Part shown: one piece after another, positions 44,429 to 54,005 of the stretch
How positions within the stretch are numbered: the stretch's first letter is position 1
Layout: each line of letters starts with the position of its first letter
From: Sinorhizobium alkalisoli
GTDB taxonomy: Bacteria > Pseudomonadota > Alphaproteobacteria > Rhizobiales > Rhizobiaceae
Assembly (NCBI RefSeq): GCF_008932245.1
Contig: NZ_CP034910.1
Coordinates: forward strand, 1,550,001-1,614,000
Direction: 5' to 3'
Length of the DNA stretch: 64,000 nucleotides
Position numbers and translations under genes: made by a program
Notes under the pieces: model-generated
Seen by the model: the letters and a program-made list of their open reading frames with translations, nothing else
Told to the model about the DNA's origin: nothing
The model's database searches: none

Positions 44429-45607
44429 ATGTCCAAGGCTACATTCCTGCTTCGCCTGATTCCCTCCCTCGCGCCGATCAGCCAGGTCGAACGGCTTCGC
44501 TCGTCATGCGGCGCGCTCCTGGGGATACTATTGACCGGATTCATCAGCACGCTCGCGGTTGGCGACGATGCGAGCCTGCCGCTCCTCATCGCGCCGATGG
44601 GCGCCTCCGCCGTATTGCTCTTCGCCGCGCCGTCGAGCCCGCTGGCGCAGCCCTGGTCGATCCTCGGCGGCAACATCGTCTCTTCGGCGGTCGGGGTCAC
44701 CTGTGCGCTTCTCATCCCGGACCCGGTCGTCGCCGCGGCCATCGCCGTCGCGGTTGCGATCGGGGTTATGCTGCTTCTCGGCTGCCTGCATCCGCCAAGC
44801 GGCGCGGTTGCGCTCACGGCCGTGCTCGGCGGGCCGGCCATTCGAGAGGCGGGCTATGCCTTCGTGTTTTCGCCGGTCGCCATCAACTCGCTGCTCATCC
44901 TCGTCGTCGCACTCGTTTTCAACAATCTGACCGGTCGGCGCTATCCGCATCTCGCACCCGCCGCCAATCCGCACAGCACCGACGATCCGCTGCCAAGCCA
45001 GCGCCTCGGCGTCGTGCCGGAAGATCTGCATGCGGTGCTGGCGCAATATGGCGAGGTCGTCGATGTCAGCCCCGAGGAACTGGATGGGTTCATTCATCAG
45101 GCCCAGATTCGCGCCTTTACCCGCCGATCCGGTGAAATCACCTGCGGCGAGATCATGTCGCGCGACGTGGCGACCGTCTCACCGGATACCGCCTTGCGGC
45201 ACGCCTGGCGGATGCTCGTCGAACACCGCATCAGCGCTTTGCCGGTCGTTACCGAAAAGGATGGCCTTGTCGGCATCATCACCCAGACCGACTTCATGAA
45301 GCACGCGGTGCTGACGCCGGAGGGGCGGCTACAAACCGGGCTCCGCGAGCGCGTCGGCAACGTCATCGGTCTTCCGCCGAAGTCCCCTCGCCTCGTCTCC
45401 GAAATCATGACACGGCGCGTGCAATCCGCCTTGCCCGAAACGATGATTGCCAAGCTCGTGCCGCCGATGGCGGATATGGGCCTGCATCACATGCCGATCG
45501 TGGATGCGGATAACCGCATCGTCGGCATCGTCACGCAATCCGACCTGATCGCCGCCCTGTTCCAGAGGCGGATCGAGGCCGATGCGCGCATGCGCGACGT
45601 CGCCTGA
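44429..45607 (+). CDS. HPP-family membrane protein with two CBS domains
   Basis: A 392-residue protein. The N-terminal 170 residues form four to five membrane helices with 'LLIAPMGASAVLLFA' and the HPP motif in 'LLGCLHPPSGAVALTAVLGG'. The cytoplasmic part has two CBS domains ('GEIMSRDVATVSPDTALRHA' to 'IITQTDFMKH', and 'IMTRRVQSALPE' to 'IVTQSDLIAALF'). HPP proteins are linked to nitrite transport in plants and cyanobacteria; CBS pairs bind adenine nucleotides. The role here is unproven. Confidence 0.88.
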   Translation: MSKATFLLRLIPSLAPISQVERLRSSCGALLGILLTGFISTLAVGDDASLPLLIAPMGASAVLLFAAPSSPLAQPWSILGGNIVSSAVGVTCALLIPDPVVAAAIAVAVAIGVMLLLGCLHPPSGAVALTAVLGGPAIREAGYAFVFSPVAINSLLILVVALVFNNLTGRRYPHLAPAANPHSTDDPLPSQRLGVVPEDLHAVLAQYGEVVDVSPEELDGFIHQAQIRAFTRRSGEITCGEIMSRDVATVSPDTALRHAWRMLVEHRISALPVVTEKDGLVGIITQTDFMKHAVLTPEGRLQTGLRERVGNVIGLPPKSPRLVSEIMTRRVQSALPETMIAKLVPPMADMGLHHMPIVDADNRIVGIVTQSDLIAALFQRRIEADARMRDVA

Positions 45608-45640
45608 GCGCGGCGACTCGCCGGCCTTCTTCAGCGAATT

Positions 45641-45664
45641 GAATCGCCTATATACCGGCGATTC
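45641..45664 (+). promoter_or_regulatory. Inverted repeat upstream of cecR
   Basis: GAATCGCC (45641-45648), 8-bp spacer, GGCGATTC (45657-45664) is a perfect dyad 53-76 bp before cecR, after the HPP gene. It may be the operator for the TetR-type regulator. Equally, it may be a hairpin terminating the HPP gene, though no T run follows. Confidence 0.4.
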
Positions 45665-45716
45665 TCGCCGGCTATTCGAATTCATTCGATTGACTTAATC
45701 GCTTGATTGAAGCAGG

Positions 45717-46418
45717 ATGCCTGTCATGACGAAAGCCGATCTGACGATACCGCCGCGCGGCGACGCAACCCGCGAGAAGCTCCTCAATTCCTCCATTGGC
45801 GTCTTCGGGCGCTATGGCTTCGAGGCTGCGACGACGCGCAAACTTGCCGATGCGGCAGGCGTCAACCTCCAGGCGATTCCCTATTATTTCGGCGGCAAGG
45901 AAGGCCTCTATGTCGCCGCAGCCGAGCACCTGGCTTCGCTCATCGGAGCCCATGTCGGCGAGCTGCGGGCTGCGCTGCAGAACCGTTTCGCCGAACTCGA
46001 CGTCGAGGGCAGGCAGATGACGTCCACCGAAGCGCGTGGCCTTCTCACGCAGATGGCTCAAAGAATGATGACGCTCTTCGTCAGCAAGCAATCGGAAAGC
46101 TGGGCACGGTTCATCATCCGCGAGCAGATGGAGCCGACGGAGGCCTTCCAACGCATCTACGGTCAGATCATGCGGCCCATGATAGAGATGGCGCGCCGTT
46201 TGATCGGCGCCATTCTGGGGGAGAATCCGGCATCGGAACACATTAGGCTCAGGACGCTGTCCTTCGTCGGGAGCGTACTGGTCTTCCGCACCGCCCATGC
46301 GGCTGTCTTCACCCAGCTCGAATGGAAGACGGCCGGGCCGCGGGAGCTTGAAATCCTGCAGCGCCACGCCGCCGAACTCGTGGCCGTGCTTGGCGCCGAG
46401 AAGAGCGACCGGCCATGA
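45717..46418 (+). CDS. cecR: TetR-family regulator CecR-like (YbiH)
   Basis: A 233-residue regulator with an N-terminal helix-turn-helix ('[20 protein letters not shown]', '[20 protein letters not shown]') and a long C-terminal ligand domain of the CecR type ('[18 protein letters not shown]'). The gene order cecR-ybhG-ybhF-ybhS-ybhR is the same as in E. coli, where CecR represses this efflux system. It overlaps ybhG by 4 bp. An ATG at 45726 is a possible alternative start. Confidence 0.88.
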   Translation: MPVMTKADLTIPPRGDATREKLLNSSIGVFGRYGFEAATTRKLADAAGVNLQAIPYYFGGKEGLYVAAAEHLASLIGAHVGELRAALQNRFAELDVEGRQMTSTEARGLLTQMAQRMMTLFVSKQSESWARFIIREQMEPTEAFQRIYGQIMRPMIEMARRLIGAILGENPASEHIRLRTLSFVGSVLVFRTAHAAVFTQLEWKTAGPRELEILQRHAAELVAVLGAEKSDRP

Positions 46419-47422
46419 GAAGAGTCGTCCTGATCGTGCTTCTTCTCGCGGCAGTCCTCGCCGGCGGCTGGTGGTTCGACGCACCGGAGCGGCTTGGCTG
46501 GGTGGAGACGCGCCGGAACGGAATTCTCTATGGCAATGTCGACATCCGTCAGGTGTCGCTCGGTTTTCGCGTCAGCGGCCGCATCGCCGAACTGCTCGTC
46601 GACGAGGGCGACGCCGTCAAGGCCGGCGATCTGATCGCCCGCCTGGATGCCGCGCCGCTCCAGCAGGCTTTGGACGCGGCGAAAGCGGAAGCCGACGCCC
46701 TGCGGGCCGCGCTCGCGAAGCTGAAGGCCGGTGCCCGAGAGAGCGAGATTGCCCAGGCACGGGCCACCCATGAGGAGCGGCTTGCGGAACTGGAAAATGC
46801 CAGGCTTGCCCACGAGCGTGCCGAGCGATTGCGGCCGGCCGGCACGATCTCGCAGGCCGAACTCGACCAGGCGAGTGCCACCCGCGCCGCCGCCGCCGCG
46901 CGCGCCGCATCGGCACGCGAGGCCCTCGCCCTCATCGAGGAGGGCAGCCGCCCGGAGGACATCGCGGCGGCGGAAGCGCAGCTTGCTGCGGCGGAGGCCA
47001 AGGTCGCAAGCGCCCGTACCGCGGTCGAGGACGCGGCATTGCTTGCGCCCAACGACGGGATCGTTCTGTCACGCGTGCGCGAAACCGGGGCGATCGTTTC
47101 CCCCGCCGACACGGTTTATGTCCTGTCGCTCACAAAGCCGGTCTGGGTCCGCGCCTATGTCCCCGAAACCGATCTCGGGCGCGTCCATCCCGGCATGAAG
47201 GTGACGGTTGCCTCGGACACCGGTCCCGAGCAGCCCTATCGGGGCACGGTCGGCTTCATCTCACCCGTGGCGGAATTCACGCCGAAATCGGTCGAGACGC
47301 CGGAACTCAGAACCGACCTTGTCTACAGGCTCAGGATCGTCGTCACGGACCCCGGTCCCGACCTGCGCCAGGGCATGCCGGTGACGATCCACCTCCGGCC
47401 CGAGGAGGAGGCGTCGCGATGA
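46415..47422 (+). CDS. ybhG: HlyD-type membrane fusion protein YbhG
   Basis: A 335-residue periplasmic adaptor. An N-terminal membrane anchor ([17 protein letters not shown]) is followed by the biotinyl-lipoyl halves ([18 protein letters not shown] … '[20 protein letters not shown]'). These flank a long coiled coil rich in Ala and Glu (about residues 85-200), then a beta-barrel ('[20 protein letters not shown]'). It links the YbhFSR ABC exporter to the outer envelope for export of drugs or toxic compounds. Confidence 0.9.
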   Translation: MRRVVLIVLLLAAVLAGGWWFDAPERLGWVETRRNGILYGNVDIRQVSLGFRVSGRIAELLVDEGDAVKAGDLIARLDAAPLQQALDAAKAEADALRAALAKLKAGARESEIAQARATHEERLAELENARLAHERAERLRPAGTISQAELDQASATRAAAAARAASAREALALIEEGSRPEDIAAAEAQLAAAEAKVASARTAVEDAALLAPNDGIVLSRVRETGAIVSPADTVYVLSLTKPVWVRAYVPETDLGRVHPGMKVTVASDTGPEQPYRGTVGFISPVAEFTPKSVETPELRTDLVYRLRIVVTDPGPDLRQGMPVTIHLRPEEEASR

Positions 47423-49161
47423 CGCGCCGCAACGAGCCGAGCCCCGCGCCCTTTGCGCGGCTGACGGCAGTCACCAAGCGCTTCGCTCAGGCGCCGCCGG
47501 CGCTCGACGGCATCGAAGCGACCATCCGTGGCGGGGAGATCACCGGTCTCGTCGGTCCGGACGGCGCCGGCAAGACGACCCTGATCCGGCTGATGACGGG
47601 GCTGATGCTGCCCGACGAAGGGAGCGTCGAGGTGCTTGGCCATGACACCCGCCGGAATCCCGCCGAGATACAGGCGGCCATCGGCTATATGCCACAACGC
47701 TTCGGCCTCTATGAGGACCTTTCGGTGCGGGAGAACCTCGACCTTTACGCCGATCTGCGCGGGCTGCCCACGCCGGAGCGCGCCCGCACCTTCGCCGAAC
47801 TGCTCGATTTCACCGACCTCGGCCGCTTCACGACGCGTCTTGCCGGCCGGCTTTCCGGCGGCATGAAGCAGAAGCTCGGCCTCGCCTGCGCGCTGTTGCG
47901 CAAGCCGCAATTGCTGCTCCTCGATGAACCGGGCGTCGGCGTCGATCCGATATCGCGGCGCGACCTGTGGCAGATGGTCCGAAAGCTGACGGAGGAAGGC
48001 ATCGGCGTCGTCTGGTCGACTGCCTATCTCGAAGAGGCGGAAGCATGTGACCACGTCCTTTTGCTGAACCGCGGCAGGCTCATGTTTTCCGGTCCGCCTC
48101 GGGAAATGACCGCACGCGTCGAAGACCGCGTCTACCGCCTCACCGGCGTCGATGGCCGGCGCCGCGACCGGCTCGCGCGCCTGCTCGGCGATGAAGGCGT
48201 CGTCGACGGGGTGATCCAGGGTGAAGCCATTCGCCTTGTGATGAAGCCCGGCGTTCCCCCTCCCCGGCGCTTGACAGACGACGAAGCCTCGGCGCGCACG
48301 ACCGCCGCGCCGCCGCGTTTCGAGGACGCATTCGTCGACATGCTCGGGGGCGGACCCGGCGGCCGATCCCGGCTGGCGGAAGCCCAGCGCTCCTTCGTCG
48401 CCGAAGATCACCAGCCCGTCATCGAGGCGCATGGGCTTACAAAGCGCTTCGGCGATTTTACCGCCGCCGCCGACATCACCTTCGACATACCCCGCGGCGA
48501 GATTTTCGGCCTGCTGGGGCCGAATGGCGCCGGCAAGTCGACCACATTCAAGATGCTGTGCGGTCTCTTGAAGCCGACCGCCGGGGAAGGCCGCGTTGCC
48601 GGCTTCGACTTGCGGCGCGATGCGCCGGCGGCGCGCAATCGGCTCGGCTATATGGCCCAGAAATTCTCCCTCTATGGCGATCTGAGCGTCGGTCAGAATC
48701 TGAATTTCTTCGCCGGCGTCTATGGCCTGTCGGGCGCCAGGAAACGCGAACGCATCGACCTGATGACGGATATCTTCGATTTCCGGCCAGTCGCCGACAT
48801 GTCGGCGAAGAATCTGCCGCTCGGCCTCAAGCAACGGCTGGCGCTTGCCTGTGCCGTGCTGCACGAGCCGGAAGTGCTCTTCCTCGACGAGCCGACCTCC
48901 GGCGTCGATCCGATCACGCGCCGAGAATTCTGGACCCATATCAACGGCCTCGTCGAAAAGGGCGTGACGGTGCTCGTCACCACCCATTTCATGGACGAGG
49001 CAGAATATTGCGACCGGATTTCCCTGATTTATCGCGGCCGCTCGATCGCGCTCGGCTCGCCCGACGAGATGAAGACGCGCGCCGCGAGCGAAAACCTCCC
49101 GGATCCCTCCATGGAAGACGCCTTCATTGCCCTGATCCAGGCGTCGGAGCAGGCGGCATGA
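47419..49161 (+). CDS. ybhF: ABC exporter ATPase with two nucleotide-binding domains, YbhF
   Basis: A 580-residue tandem ATPase. Domain 1 has Walker [10 protein letters not shown], signature [10 protein letters not shown] and Walker B '[12 protein letters not shown]'. Domain 2 has Walker [10 protein letters not shown], a degenerate signature [10 protein letters not shown] and Walker B '[12 protein letters not shown]', so the two ATP sites are probably unequal. Overlaps of 4 bp with both neighbours show a tightly coupled operon. Confidence 0.92.
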   Translation: MTRRNEPSPAPFARLTAVTKRFAQAPPALDGIEATIRGGEITGLVGPDGAGKTTLIRLMTGLMLPDEGSVEVLGHDTRRNPAEIQAAIGYMPQRFGLYEDLSVRENLDLYADLRGLPTPERARTFAELLDFTDLGRFTTRLAGRLSGGMKQKLGLACALLRKPQLLLLDEPGVGVDPISRRDLWQMVRKLTEEGIGVVWSTAYLEEAEACDHVLLLNRGRLMFSGPPREMTARVEDRVYRLTGVDGRRRDRLARLLGDEGVVDGVIQGEAIRLVMKPGVPPPRRLTDDEASARTTAAPPRFEDAFVDMLGGGPGGRSRLAEAQRSFVAEDHQPVIEAHGLTKRFGDFTAAADITFDIPRGEIFGLLGPNGAGKSTTFKMLCGLLKPTAGEGRVAGFDLRRDAPAARNRLGYMAQKFSLYGDLSVGQNLNFFAGVYGLSGARKRERIDLMTDIFDFRPVADMSAKNLPLGLKQRLALACAVLHEPEVLFLDEPTSGVDPITRREFWTHINGLVEKGVTVLVTTHFMDEAEYCDRISLIYRGRSIALGSPDEMKTRAASENLPDPSMEDAFIALIQASEQAA

Positions 49162-50306
49162 TCGTTGCGCCCCCAAGCCGAAAGGCACGCGCCGGCGCCA
49201 GCCGCCGCTTCGCTGCCCTCGTGCGCAAGGAAATCTACCAGATCATCCGCGATCCAAGCAGCATCCTCATCGCCTTCGTGCTGCCGATGATCCTCCTCTT
49301 CCTGTTCGGCTATGGTGTTTCCCTGGACACGACCCGCACGCGGATCGGCCTCGTCGTCGAAGACGAGACGCCGCTCACGCGCGATCTCGCCGCGAGCTTT
49401 GCGGCTTCGCGCTATTTTGCCGTCGTCGAGGGACGGCACCGCCGCGATTTCGAGGATGACCTCGTGCTCGGGCGCGTGCGCGGCCTCGTGGTGATCCCGG
49501 CAAGCTTCGCCGCCGATCTTGCGGCAGGGCGCGAGCCGACCGTCCAGGTGCTCGTCGATGGCACCGATCCGAATACGGCCAACTTCGTCCAGAACTATGC
49601 GCAGGGCGCCATTGCCAACTGGGAACGCCAGCGCACCAACGAAGGCCTGGCGCGCCCTCCGTCGATCGCCGCCGAACAGCGCTTCTGGTTCAATCCCGAG
49701 CTGACGAGCCGCAACTTCCTCGTTCCCGGTTCGATCGCCATCGTCATGACGCTTGTCGGCACGTTGCTGACGTCGCTCGTCGTCGCCCGAGAATGGGAGC
49801 GCGGCACGATGGAGGCGATGATGGCGACGCCGGTTTCGGCCGCAGAACTGCTCGCCGGCAAGCTCCTGCCCTACTTCATTCTCGGGCTCACCTCCATGAC
49901 GCTCTGCGTGCTGATCGCGGTCTTCCTCTTCGACGTGCCGTTCCGCGGCTCGGTCGTCGCCCTTTACGTGCTCTCCGCCGCCTTCCTCATGCCCGCCCTC
50001 GGGCAAGGCCTGCTGATCTCAGCCGTCACCAAGAACCAGTTCCTCGCCTCGCAGCTCGCCCTGATCTCCGGTTTCCTGCCAGCCTTCCTGCTCTCCGGCT
50101 TTCTCTTCGAGATCAATTCGATGCCGGCGGCCATACAATGGATCACCTATGTGGTGCCGGCGCGCTATCTGATCCCGAGCCTGCAGACCGTGTTTCTGGC
50201 CGGCGACATCTGGCCGATGTTCGCACAGGCGATCGCAGTCATGCTGCTGATCGGCTCCATCTTCTTCGCACTTGCCGCCCGCAATACCAGGAAGAGGATC
50301 AGCTGA
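49158..50306 (+). CDS. ybhS: ABC-2 type exporter permease YbhS
   Basis: A 382-residue ABC-2 permease. One N-terminal helix ('SILIAFVLPMILLFLFGYGV') is followed by a large periplasmic domain, then five C-terminal helices starting 'FLVPGSIAIVMTLVGTLLTS' with the amphipathic 'REWERGTMEAMMATPV'. The ATG overlaps the ybhF stop. It forms the transmembrane part of the efflux pump with YbhR. Confidence 0.92.
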   Translation: MIVAPPSRKARAGASRRFAALVRKEIYQIIRDPSSILIAFVLPMILLFLFGYGVSLDTTRTRIGLVVEDETPLTRDLAASFAASRYFAVVEGRHRRDFEDDLVLGRVRGLVVIPASFAADLAAGREPTVQVLVDGTDPNTANFVQNYAQGAIANWERQRTNEGLARPPSIAAEQRFWFNPELTSRNFLVPGSIAIVMTLVGTLLTSLVVAREWERGTMEAMMATPVSAAELLAGKLLPYFILGLTSMTLCVLIAVFLFDVPFRGSVVALYVLSAAFLMPALGQGLLISAVTKNQFLASQLALISGFLPAFLLSGFLFEINSMPAAIQWITYVVPARYLIPSLQTVFLAGDIWPMFAQAIAVMLLIGSIFFALAARNTRKRIS

Positions 50307-50307
50307 C

Positions 50308-51420
50308 ATGTGGTGGGCAAGACTGAAAGCGCTGATCGTCAAGGAGCTGCTGGCCGTCCTGCGCGACCCGAAGGGCCGGACCATTCTCATCGGCCCCCCT
50401 ATCATCCAGCTCCTCGTCTTCTCCTATGCGGCAACGCTCGAAGTGAAGAATGTCGATCTCATCGTGCTGAACCGTGATGCGGGCCATTGGAGCCAGGAAT
50501 TGGTGCAGGAGATCGGCGGGTCCCCGACCTTCCGCACGATCAGCTTTGCGTTGAGCCCGGGGGAGGTCCGCCAGGCGATCGATGCGCAACGCGCTCTCGC
50601 GGCGATCGAGATCGGTCCCGGCTTCTCGCGCGACATAGAAGCGGGGCGGCCGGCGAAAGTGCAGGTGATCCTCGACGGAAGGCGCTCCAATGCTTCGCAA
50701 ATCGTTTCCGGCTATCTCGGCCGCATTGTCGGAACGCTTGCAGCCAGGACGCCAGCGGGCGAGCGCGCCGTTTCCGATTCGGTCAGGGTCGAGGCACGCA
50801 ATTGGTTCAACCCCAACCTCACCTATCAATGGTTCATGGTGCCGAACCTGGTGGCGAGCATCGCGCTTCTGATCGGTCTCATCGTCACGGCGCTATCGGT
50901 CGCCCGCGAGCGCGAGCTCGGCACCTTCGACCAGCTGATCGTCTCGCCGCTGCGCACGCATGAGATCCTCCTCGGCAAACTCATCCCGCCGATGATGATC
51001 GGGCTCTTCCATATCACGATCTATATTCTGGCGGCCGTCTTCATCTTCGGTGTGCCATTACGCGGCTCGCTGTTCCTGCTTTACGGCAGTGCCGTCTTCT
51101 ATCTCGCCGCCGTCGTCGGCATCGGTCTGTTCATATCCGCGCTCTCGATGACGCAGCAGCAGGCCATCCTCGGCGCCTTTCTGTTCATGGTGCCTGCGAT
51201 GCTGCTTTCCGGCTTCGCCACCCCGATCGAGAACATGCCAGGCTGGCTGCAGCCGGTGACATTCATCAATCCGCTGCGCTACTTCCTGGTGATCGTGAAG
51301 GGCGTATTCCTCAAGGACCTGCCGCTTGCCGAGGTTGCGCGCCAGACGGCCCCGCTCTGCCTGATCGCCCTCGTCACCCTCTCCGCCGCCGCCTGGCTCT
51401 TCCGCCGGCGGCTGGAGTGA
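50308..51420 (+). CDS. ybhR: ABC-2 type exporter permease YbhR
   Basis: A 370-residue ABC-2 permease homologous to YbhS with the same topology ('WFMVPNLVASIALLIGLIVT', 'ARERELGTFDQLIVSPL'). It starts 2 bp after ybhS. Its last 36 codons and the downstream sequence are repeated at 59914-60064. The copy here belongs to a full-length gene, so the efflux operon is intact. Confidence 0.92.
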   Translation: MWWARLKALIVKELLAVLRDPKGRTILIGPPIIQLLVFSYAATLEVKNVDLIVLNRDAGHWSQELVQEIGGSPTFRTISFALSPGEVRQAIDAQRALAAIEIGPGFSRDIEAGRPAKVQVILDGRRSNASQIVSGYLGRIVGTLAARTPAGERAVSDSVRVEARNWFNPNLTYQWFMVPNLVASIALLIGLIVTALSVARERELGTFDQLIVSPLRTHEILLGKLIPPMMIGLFHITIYILAAVFIFGVPLRGSLFLLYGSAVFYLAAVVGIGLFISALSMTQQQAILGAFLFMVPAMLLSGFATPIENMPGWLQPVTFINPLRYFLVIVKGVFLKDLPLAEVARQTAPLCLIALVTLSAAAWLFRRRLE

Positions 51421-51461
51421 AGGTTCAGACGAGCCGGATGGGACCGGGATAGCGCCCGACG
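51310..51461 (+). repeat. Left copy of a ~150-bp direct repeat bounding the accessory block
   Basis: The sequence from CTCAAGGACCTGCCG (51310) to CCCGACG (51461) recurs at 59914-60064 with about nine differences including one single-base gap (about 94% identity by eye). It spans the 3' end of ybhR and the 3' end of a vapC gene that converges on it. Confidence 0.85.
51425..51461 (-). pseudogene. 3' remnant of vapC (last ~12 codons)
   Basis: On the minus strand this reads ...GRYPGPIRLV and a stop, identical in its last ten residues to the end of the intact VapC at 60028. The rest of the toxin gene and the antitoxin are missing here, which shows a deletion next to the nucleotidyltransferase-like gene. 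Confidence 0.75.
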
Positions 51462-51476
51462 CTTCCGCCCGTCCCG

Positions 51477-52574
51477 CTAGAACGGCATGGTGATGTCTTC
51501 GCCGATCTGCATGGCCCCTGCCCTGAGACAGTCTCCAAGACGGTTCCTATCCTCGTCGGTGAGCATCCCCGCCCCTGCCCTGATGCCTTCCTGCCACGCG
51601 TGCCCGCGTTCCCACGCTTCATTGTAGACAAGCGCCAGATCGGATGTCCTCCTCGTCTGCTGGAGGGCTTCGAACAGGAGCGCAGCTTGTCGGATGTCCT
51701 TGTTGCGCTTCACGGACCCTTGCCCGCCGTATTGCCGACGGCTCGCCACGATAAGCTTGTGGACAGCGTACCGGGACGGATCAGGGACCGTTACAGGGAC
51801 GCCGCTCTTGTGCAGCAGCATCGTCCTGACGGGATCCCGGGTGAGGAAGTCGAGAAAGCGAAGCGGATCGGCGCTAGCCCCGCCGAGAGCGGGCATCTTC
51901 GCCGGCTGATCCAGGCAGTCGTCGCTGCCTCGGTTGGTGGTCAAGAATTCGACCCTGTAGCCGGAGCCGTTCACGAACGCCGACGAAGCCGCGGCCCCCG
52001 ATCTATGCGGGACGGGGCGGAATGTCGGATCGACCGACTGCACCAGTTCGAGGATAGGAGGCAGGCTGTCGTCGACCTCGGACGAGACGGCGTAGTCCTG
52101 GGCGACGTCAGCATCCCCGGTCAGGATCGCCGCCATTGGCAGGCGCACCCCGAGGATTCCGGAGTAGGTCTGAAAGGCGACCGTCCCTATGAGGACGCCC
52201 CGGAGCCGGAAAAAGCCGCCTGCAGCCAGCGCCTCGATGACATCGCCGGACATGCTGTCGGGAGCGATCATCCCTCCCTCGCGCGTCAGGCTGCTGACCA
52301 TGCGCCTACGGGCGCGGAGGTCGTCCTTCTCCCGCTTATGGGTCTCCACTCGCTGCGCGATGTCCTGATCGTCGGCAGGACCGACGTAACGACGTGTCTT
52401 GCCGCCTTGCCCATCCGGGATGTCGAAGTACCAGTACGTCCTCCCCTTCACAGTGACTGGCGTGAAGCGGCCTTCCGGAGGGAAGTCGGCTGTCCAAGCC
52501 GCGTCGAGCGAGCGCTGGCCGAGCTCGGCGAGCATCGTCTGGTACACGAGATCGATCTGCTTCACGCCGCTCAC
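51477..52574 (-). CDS. GSU2403-like nucleotidyltransferase-fold protein
   Basis: A 365-residue soluble protein. The N-terminal region 'GRTYWYFDIPDGQGGKTRRYVGP' is followed by a helical segment, then 'RLRGVLIGTVAFQTYSGILG' and 'MAAILTGDADVAQDY'. These hold a G-x-x-A/T and D-x-D arrangement like the polymerase-beta/minimal nucleotidyltransferase fold of the GSU2403 family. The C-terminal 'YAVHKLIVASRRQ' and 'RNKDIRQAALLFEALQQ' are typical. Activity and target are unknown; related folds include AMP/NMP-transferring toxins. A scrambled fragment of a second copy lies at 60719-60814. Confidence 0.75.
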   Translation of the reverse strand: MSGVKQIDLVYQTMLAELGQRSLDAAWTADFPPEGRFTPVTVKGRTYWYFDIPDGQGGKTRRYVGPADDQDIAQRVETHKREKDDLRARRRMVSSLTREGGMIAPDSMSGDVIEALAAGGFFRLRGVLIGTVAFQTYSGILGVRLPMAAILTGDADVAQDYAVSSEVDDSLPPILELVQSVDPTFRPVPHRSGAAASSAFVNGSGYRVEFLTTNRGSDDCLDQPAKMPALGGASADPLRFLDFLTRDPVRTMLLHKSGVPVTVPDPSRYAVHKLIVASRRQYGGQGSVKRNKDIRQAALLFEALQQTRRTSDLALVYNEAWERGHAWQEGIRAGAGMLTDEDRNRLGDCLRAGAMQIGEDITMPF

Positions 52575-52624
52575 CTGTCGGTGTTATACCTTTTTTGGGA
52601 AAAGATATAGCTGGCGAGGCAGTG

Positions 52625-52712
52625 GTTGCAAGAGGGCCGTCATATGGGGGTCAGAACAAGATCTGTTCTCCCAGACACGCTAAGGCCGTACGGAACATGA
52701 ACATCACGCGGC
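52625..52712 (+). repeat. Left member of an inverted repeat pair around the LacI sugar operon
   Basis: This stretch (GTTGCA, then GCCGTCATATG, AGAACAAGA.CTGTTC and GACACGCTAAGGCCG) matches the reverse complement of 59058-59159 with a 10-bp gap and scattered changes. It sits just upstream of the lacI promoter. Within it AGAACA and TGTTCT also form a short dyad. Confidence 0.7.
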
Positions 52713-52775
52713 GCGCAGGATTCTTCCGGGAAGCCGCAATGGTCTACGTCGATTGGAACACTGCCAAGACACCTA

Positions 52776-52832
52776 TTGACACAAGGGAGCCTAAACGTTT
52801 ATGTATCGGCTTGAGGAGAACATAAACGTTTA
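52776..52832 (+). promoter_or_regulatory. lacI promoter with two LacI-type operators
   Basis: A -35 TTGACA (52776-52781) and a -10 TTATGT (52799-52804) are spaced by 17 bp. The perfect palindrome TAAACGTTTA occurs twice, at 52792-52801 (overlapping the -10) and 52823-52832, with centres 31 bp apart. This indicates autorepression of the lacI-ABC operon by its LacI-type regulator, with cooperative binding on one DNA face. Confidence 0.7.
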
Positions 52833-52847
52833 GGTGAGGAGCTGAAC

Positions 52848-53927
52848 GTGCCACCCCGGGTGACATTGCACGATATTGCCAACGAGGCAGGGCTGTCGAC
52901 ATTTACCGTTTCGAAGGCGCTTAACGGCGGCAAGGGCGTGTCCGCGAAGAGCCGTGATCACGTACTCGCGGTCGCGCGCAGTCTAGGCTACGTCGCTAAC
53001 CTCGCGGCGCAGGAACTGCGCGGGTCCGTCAGATCCTCCGTCGCCGTCATCACGGCGGGAACTACCAACGCCTATTACCTCGACATGATGAACGGCATAC
53101 AGCGGGCCATGCAGGACACGAACCAGTCGGTGGTCCTGATGGATATCGCGATAAACGGTGTGTATGACGAGGGTCTTGAGGACCGTACGATCCAGCGTTT
53201 GCTGGAAGCGCGGATGTCCGGAGTGATCTCGACCTTGACGCTCAAGCCCGAGAGCATTGAGCGGCTCGCACAGTGGGACATCCCGGTTGTCTTTGTCGAC
53301 TCATCGCCACCCGAGGGCATGGCGCATCTGCCGAGCGTAACGACCGACAATTACAACGCCAGCCTATTGGTCGGTGAGCACCTTGCCGAACACGGCTACA
53401 TGGATTGGCTTTTTCTTGTCTATCCAGGCATCTGGTCTAGTCGGGAGGACCGCGAACGGGGCTTGCGCGAGGCCGCGCGGCGGTGCGGGGCCGAGGTGCA
53501 AGTCATTGAGAGCGCAAACGACGCGGCCTCCGCAAGACAGATCCTTTCTGACGCGTTTGATGCGCGCGGCGGAAAACTGCCCGAGGTCTTAATCGCAGGA
53601 AATAGCCCACTGCTACTCGGCGCGTTGACCACAATGCGCGAGCGCGGAATCATCGTACCGCATGATATGCCTATCGTGAGCTATGACGATTTTTCTTGGG
53701 CTCCCTTTATCGAACCGCCACTCACGGTCCTCGACGAACGTTCCGAGGAAATTGGCCGGCGGGCAGCGGAAACTCTGATCCGGATCATCGGCGAGCAGAT
53801 CGAAGCGGGCAAAAGCGGCGAAACCGCCGCCCCCAGCTATCGCGACGAATTCAAACAGCAAGTGCCGGTCGGGCTTATCGTCCGACGGTCCTGCGGTTGT
53901 GGCGCAGAGGAGGCGAGCGACACCTGA
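52848..53927 (+). CDS. LacI-family transcriptional regulator
   Basis: A 359-residue regulator with a GTG start after GAGGAG. The N-terminal DNA-binding helix reads 'TLHDIANEAGLSTFTVSKAL', then the hinge 'LAAQELRG'. The type I periplasmic-binding-protein fold carries 'LIAGNSPLLLGALTTMRERG' and 'VSYDDFSWAPFIEPPLTV'. It is the first gene of a sugar uptake operon and probably represses it from the two TAAACGTTTA sites until its sugar appears. A Cys-rich tail (SCGCGAEE) ends the protein. Confidence 0.9.
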   Translation: MPPRVTLHDIANEAGLSTFTVSKALNGGKGVSAKSRDHVLAVARSLGYVANLAAQELRGSVRSSVAVITAGTTNAYYLDMMNGIQRAMQDTNQSVVLMDIAINGVYDEGLEDRTIQRLLEARMSGVISTLTLKPESIERLAQWDIPVVFVDSSPPEGMAHLPSVTTDNYNASLLVGEHLAEHGYMDWLFLVYPGIWSSREDRERGLREAARRCGAEVQVIESANDAASARQILSDAFDARGGKLPEVLIAGNSPLLLGALTTMRERGIIVPHDMPIVSYDDFSWAPFIEPPLTVLDERSEEIGRRAAETLIRIIGEQIEAGKSGETAAPSYRDEFKQQVPVGLIVRRSCGCGAEEASDT

Positions 53928-54005
53928 CGCGCCAAAAGCCAACCGGGACGGGACACCAGCGACCCAATCTCGGCAATCCAAGCTGGAATCACTGGAGGAG
54001 AACCT

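Noticed and set aside
47323..49188. 621-codon minus-strand frame opposite ybhF
   Set aside because: It is a codon-bias shadow of a clear tandem ATPase gene; its composition is not protein-like.
52640..52665. AGAACA/TGTTCT dyad as a LexA (SOS) box
   Set aside because: The alphaproteobacterial LexA site is a direct GTTC-N7-GTTC-type repeat; the inverted arrangement and spacing here do not fit.
52697..52825. Short ORF starting MNITRRAGFFREAAMVYVDW upstream of lacI
   Set aside because: It runs through the lacI promoter and operators and ends before lacI; part of it comes from the inverted repeat, so it is probably not expressed.
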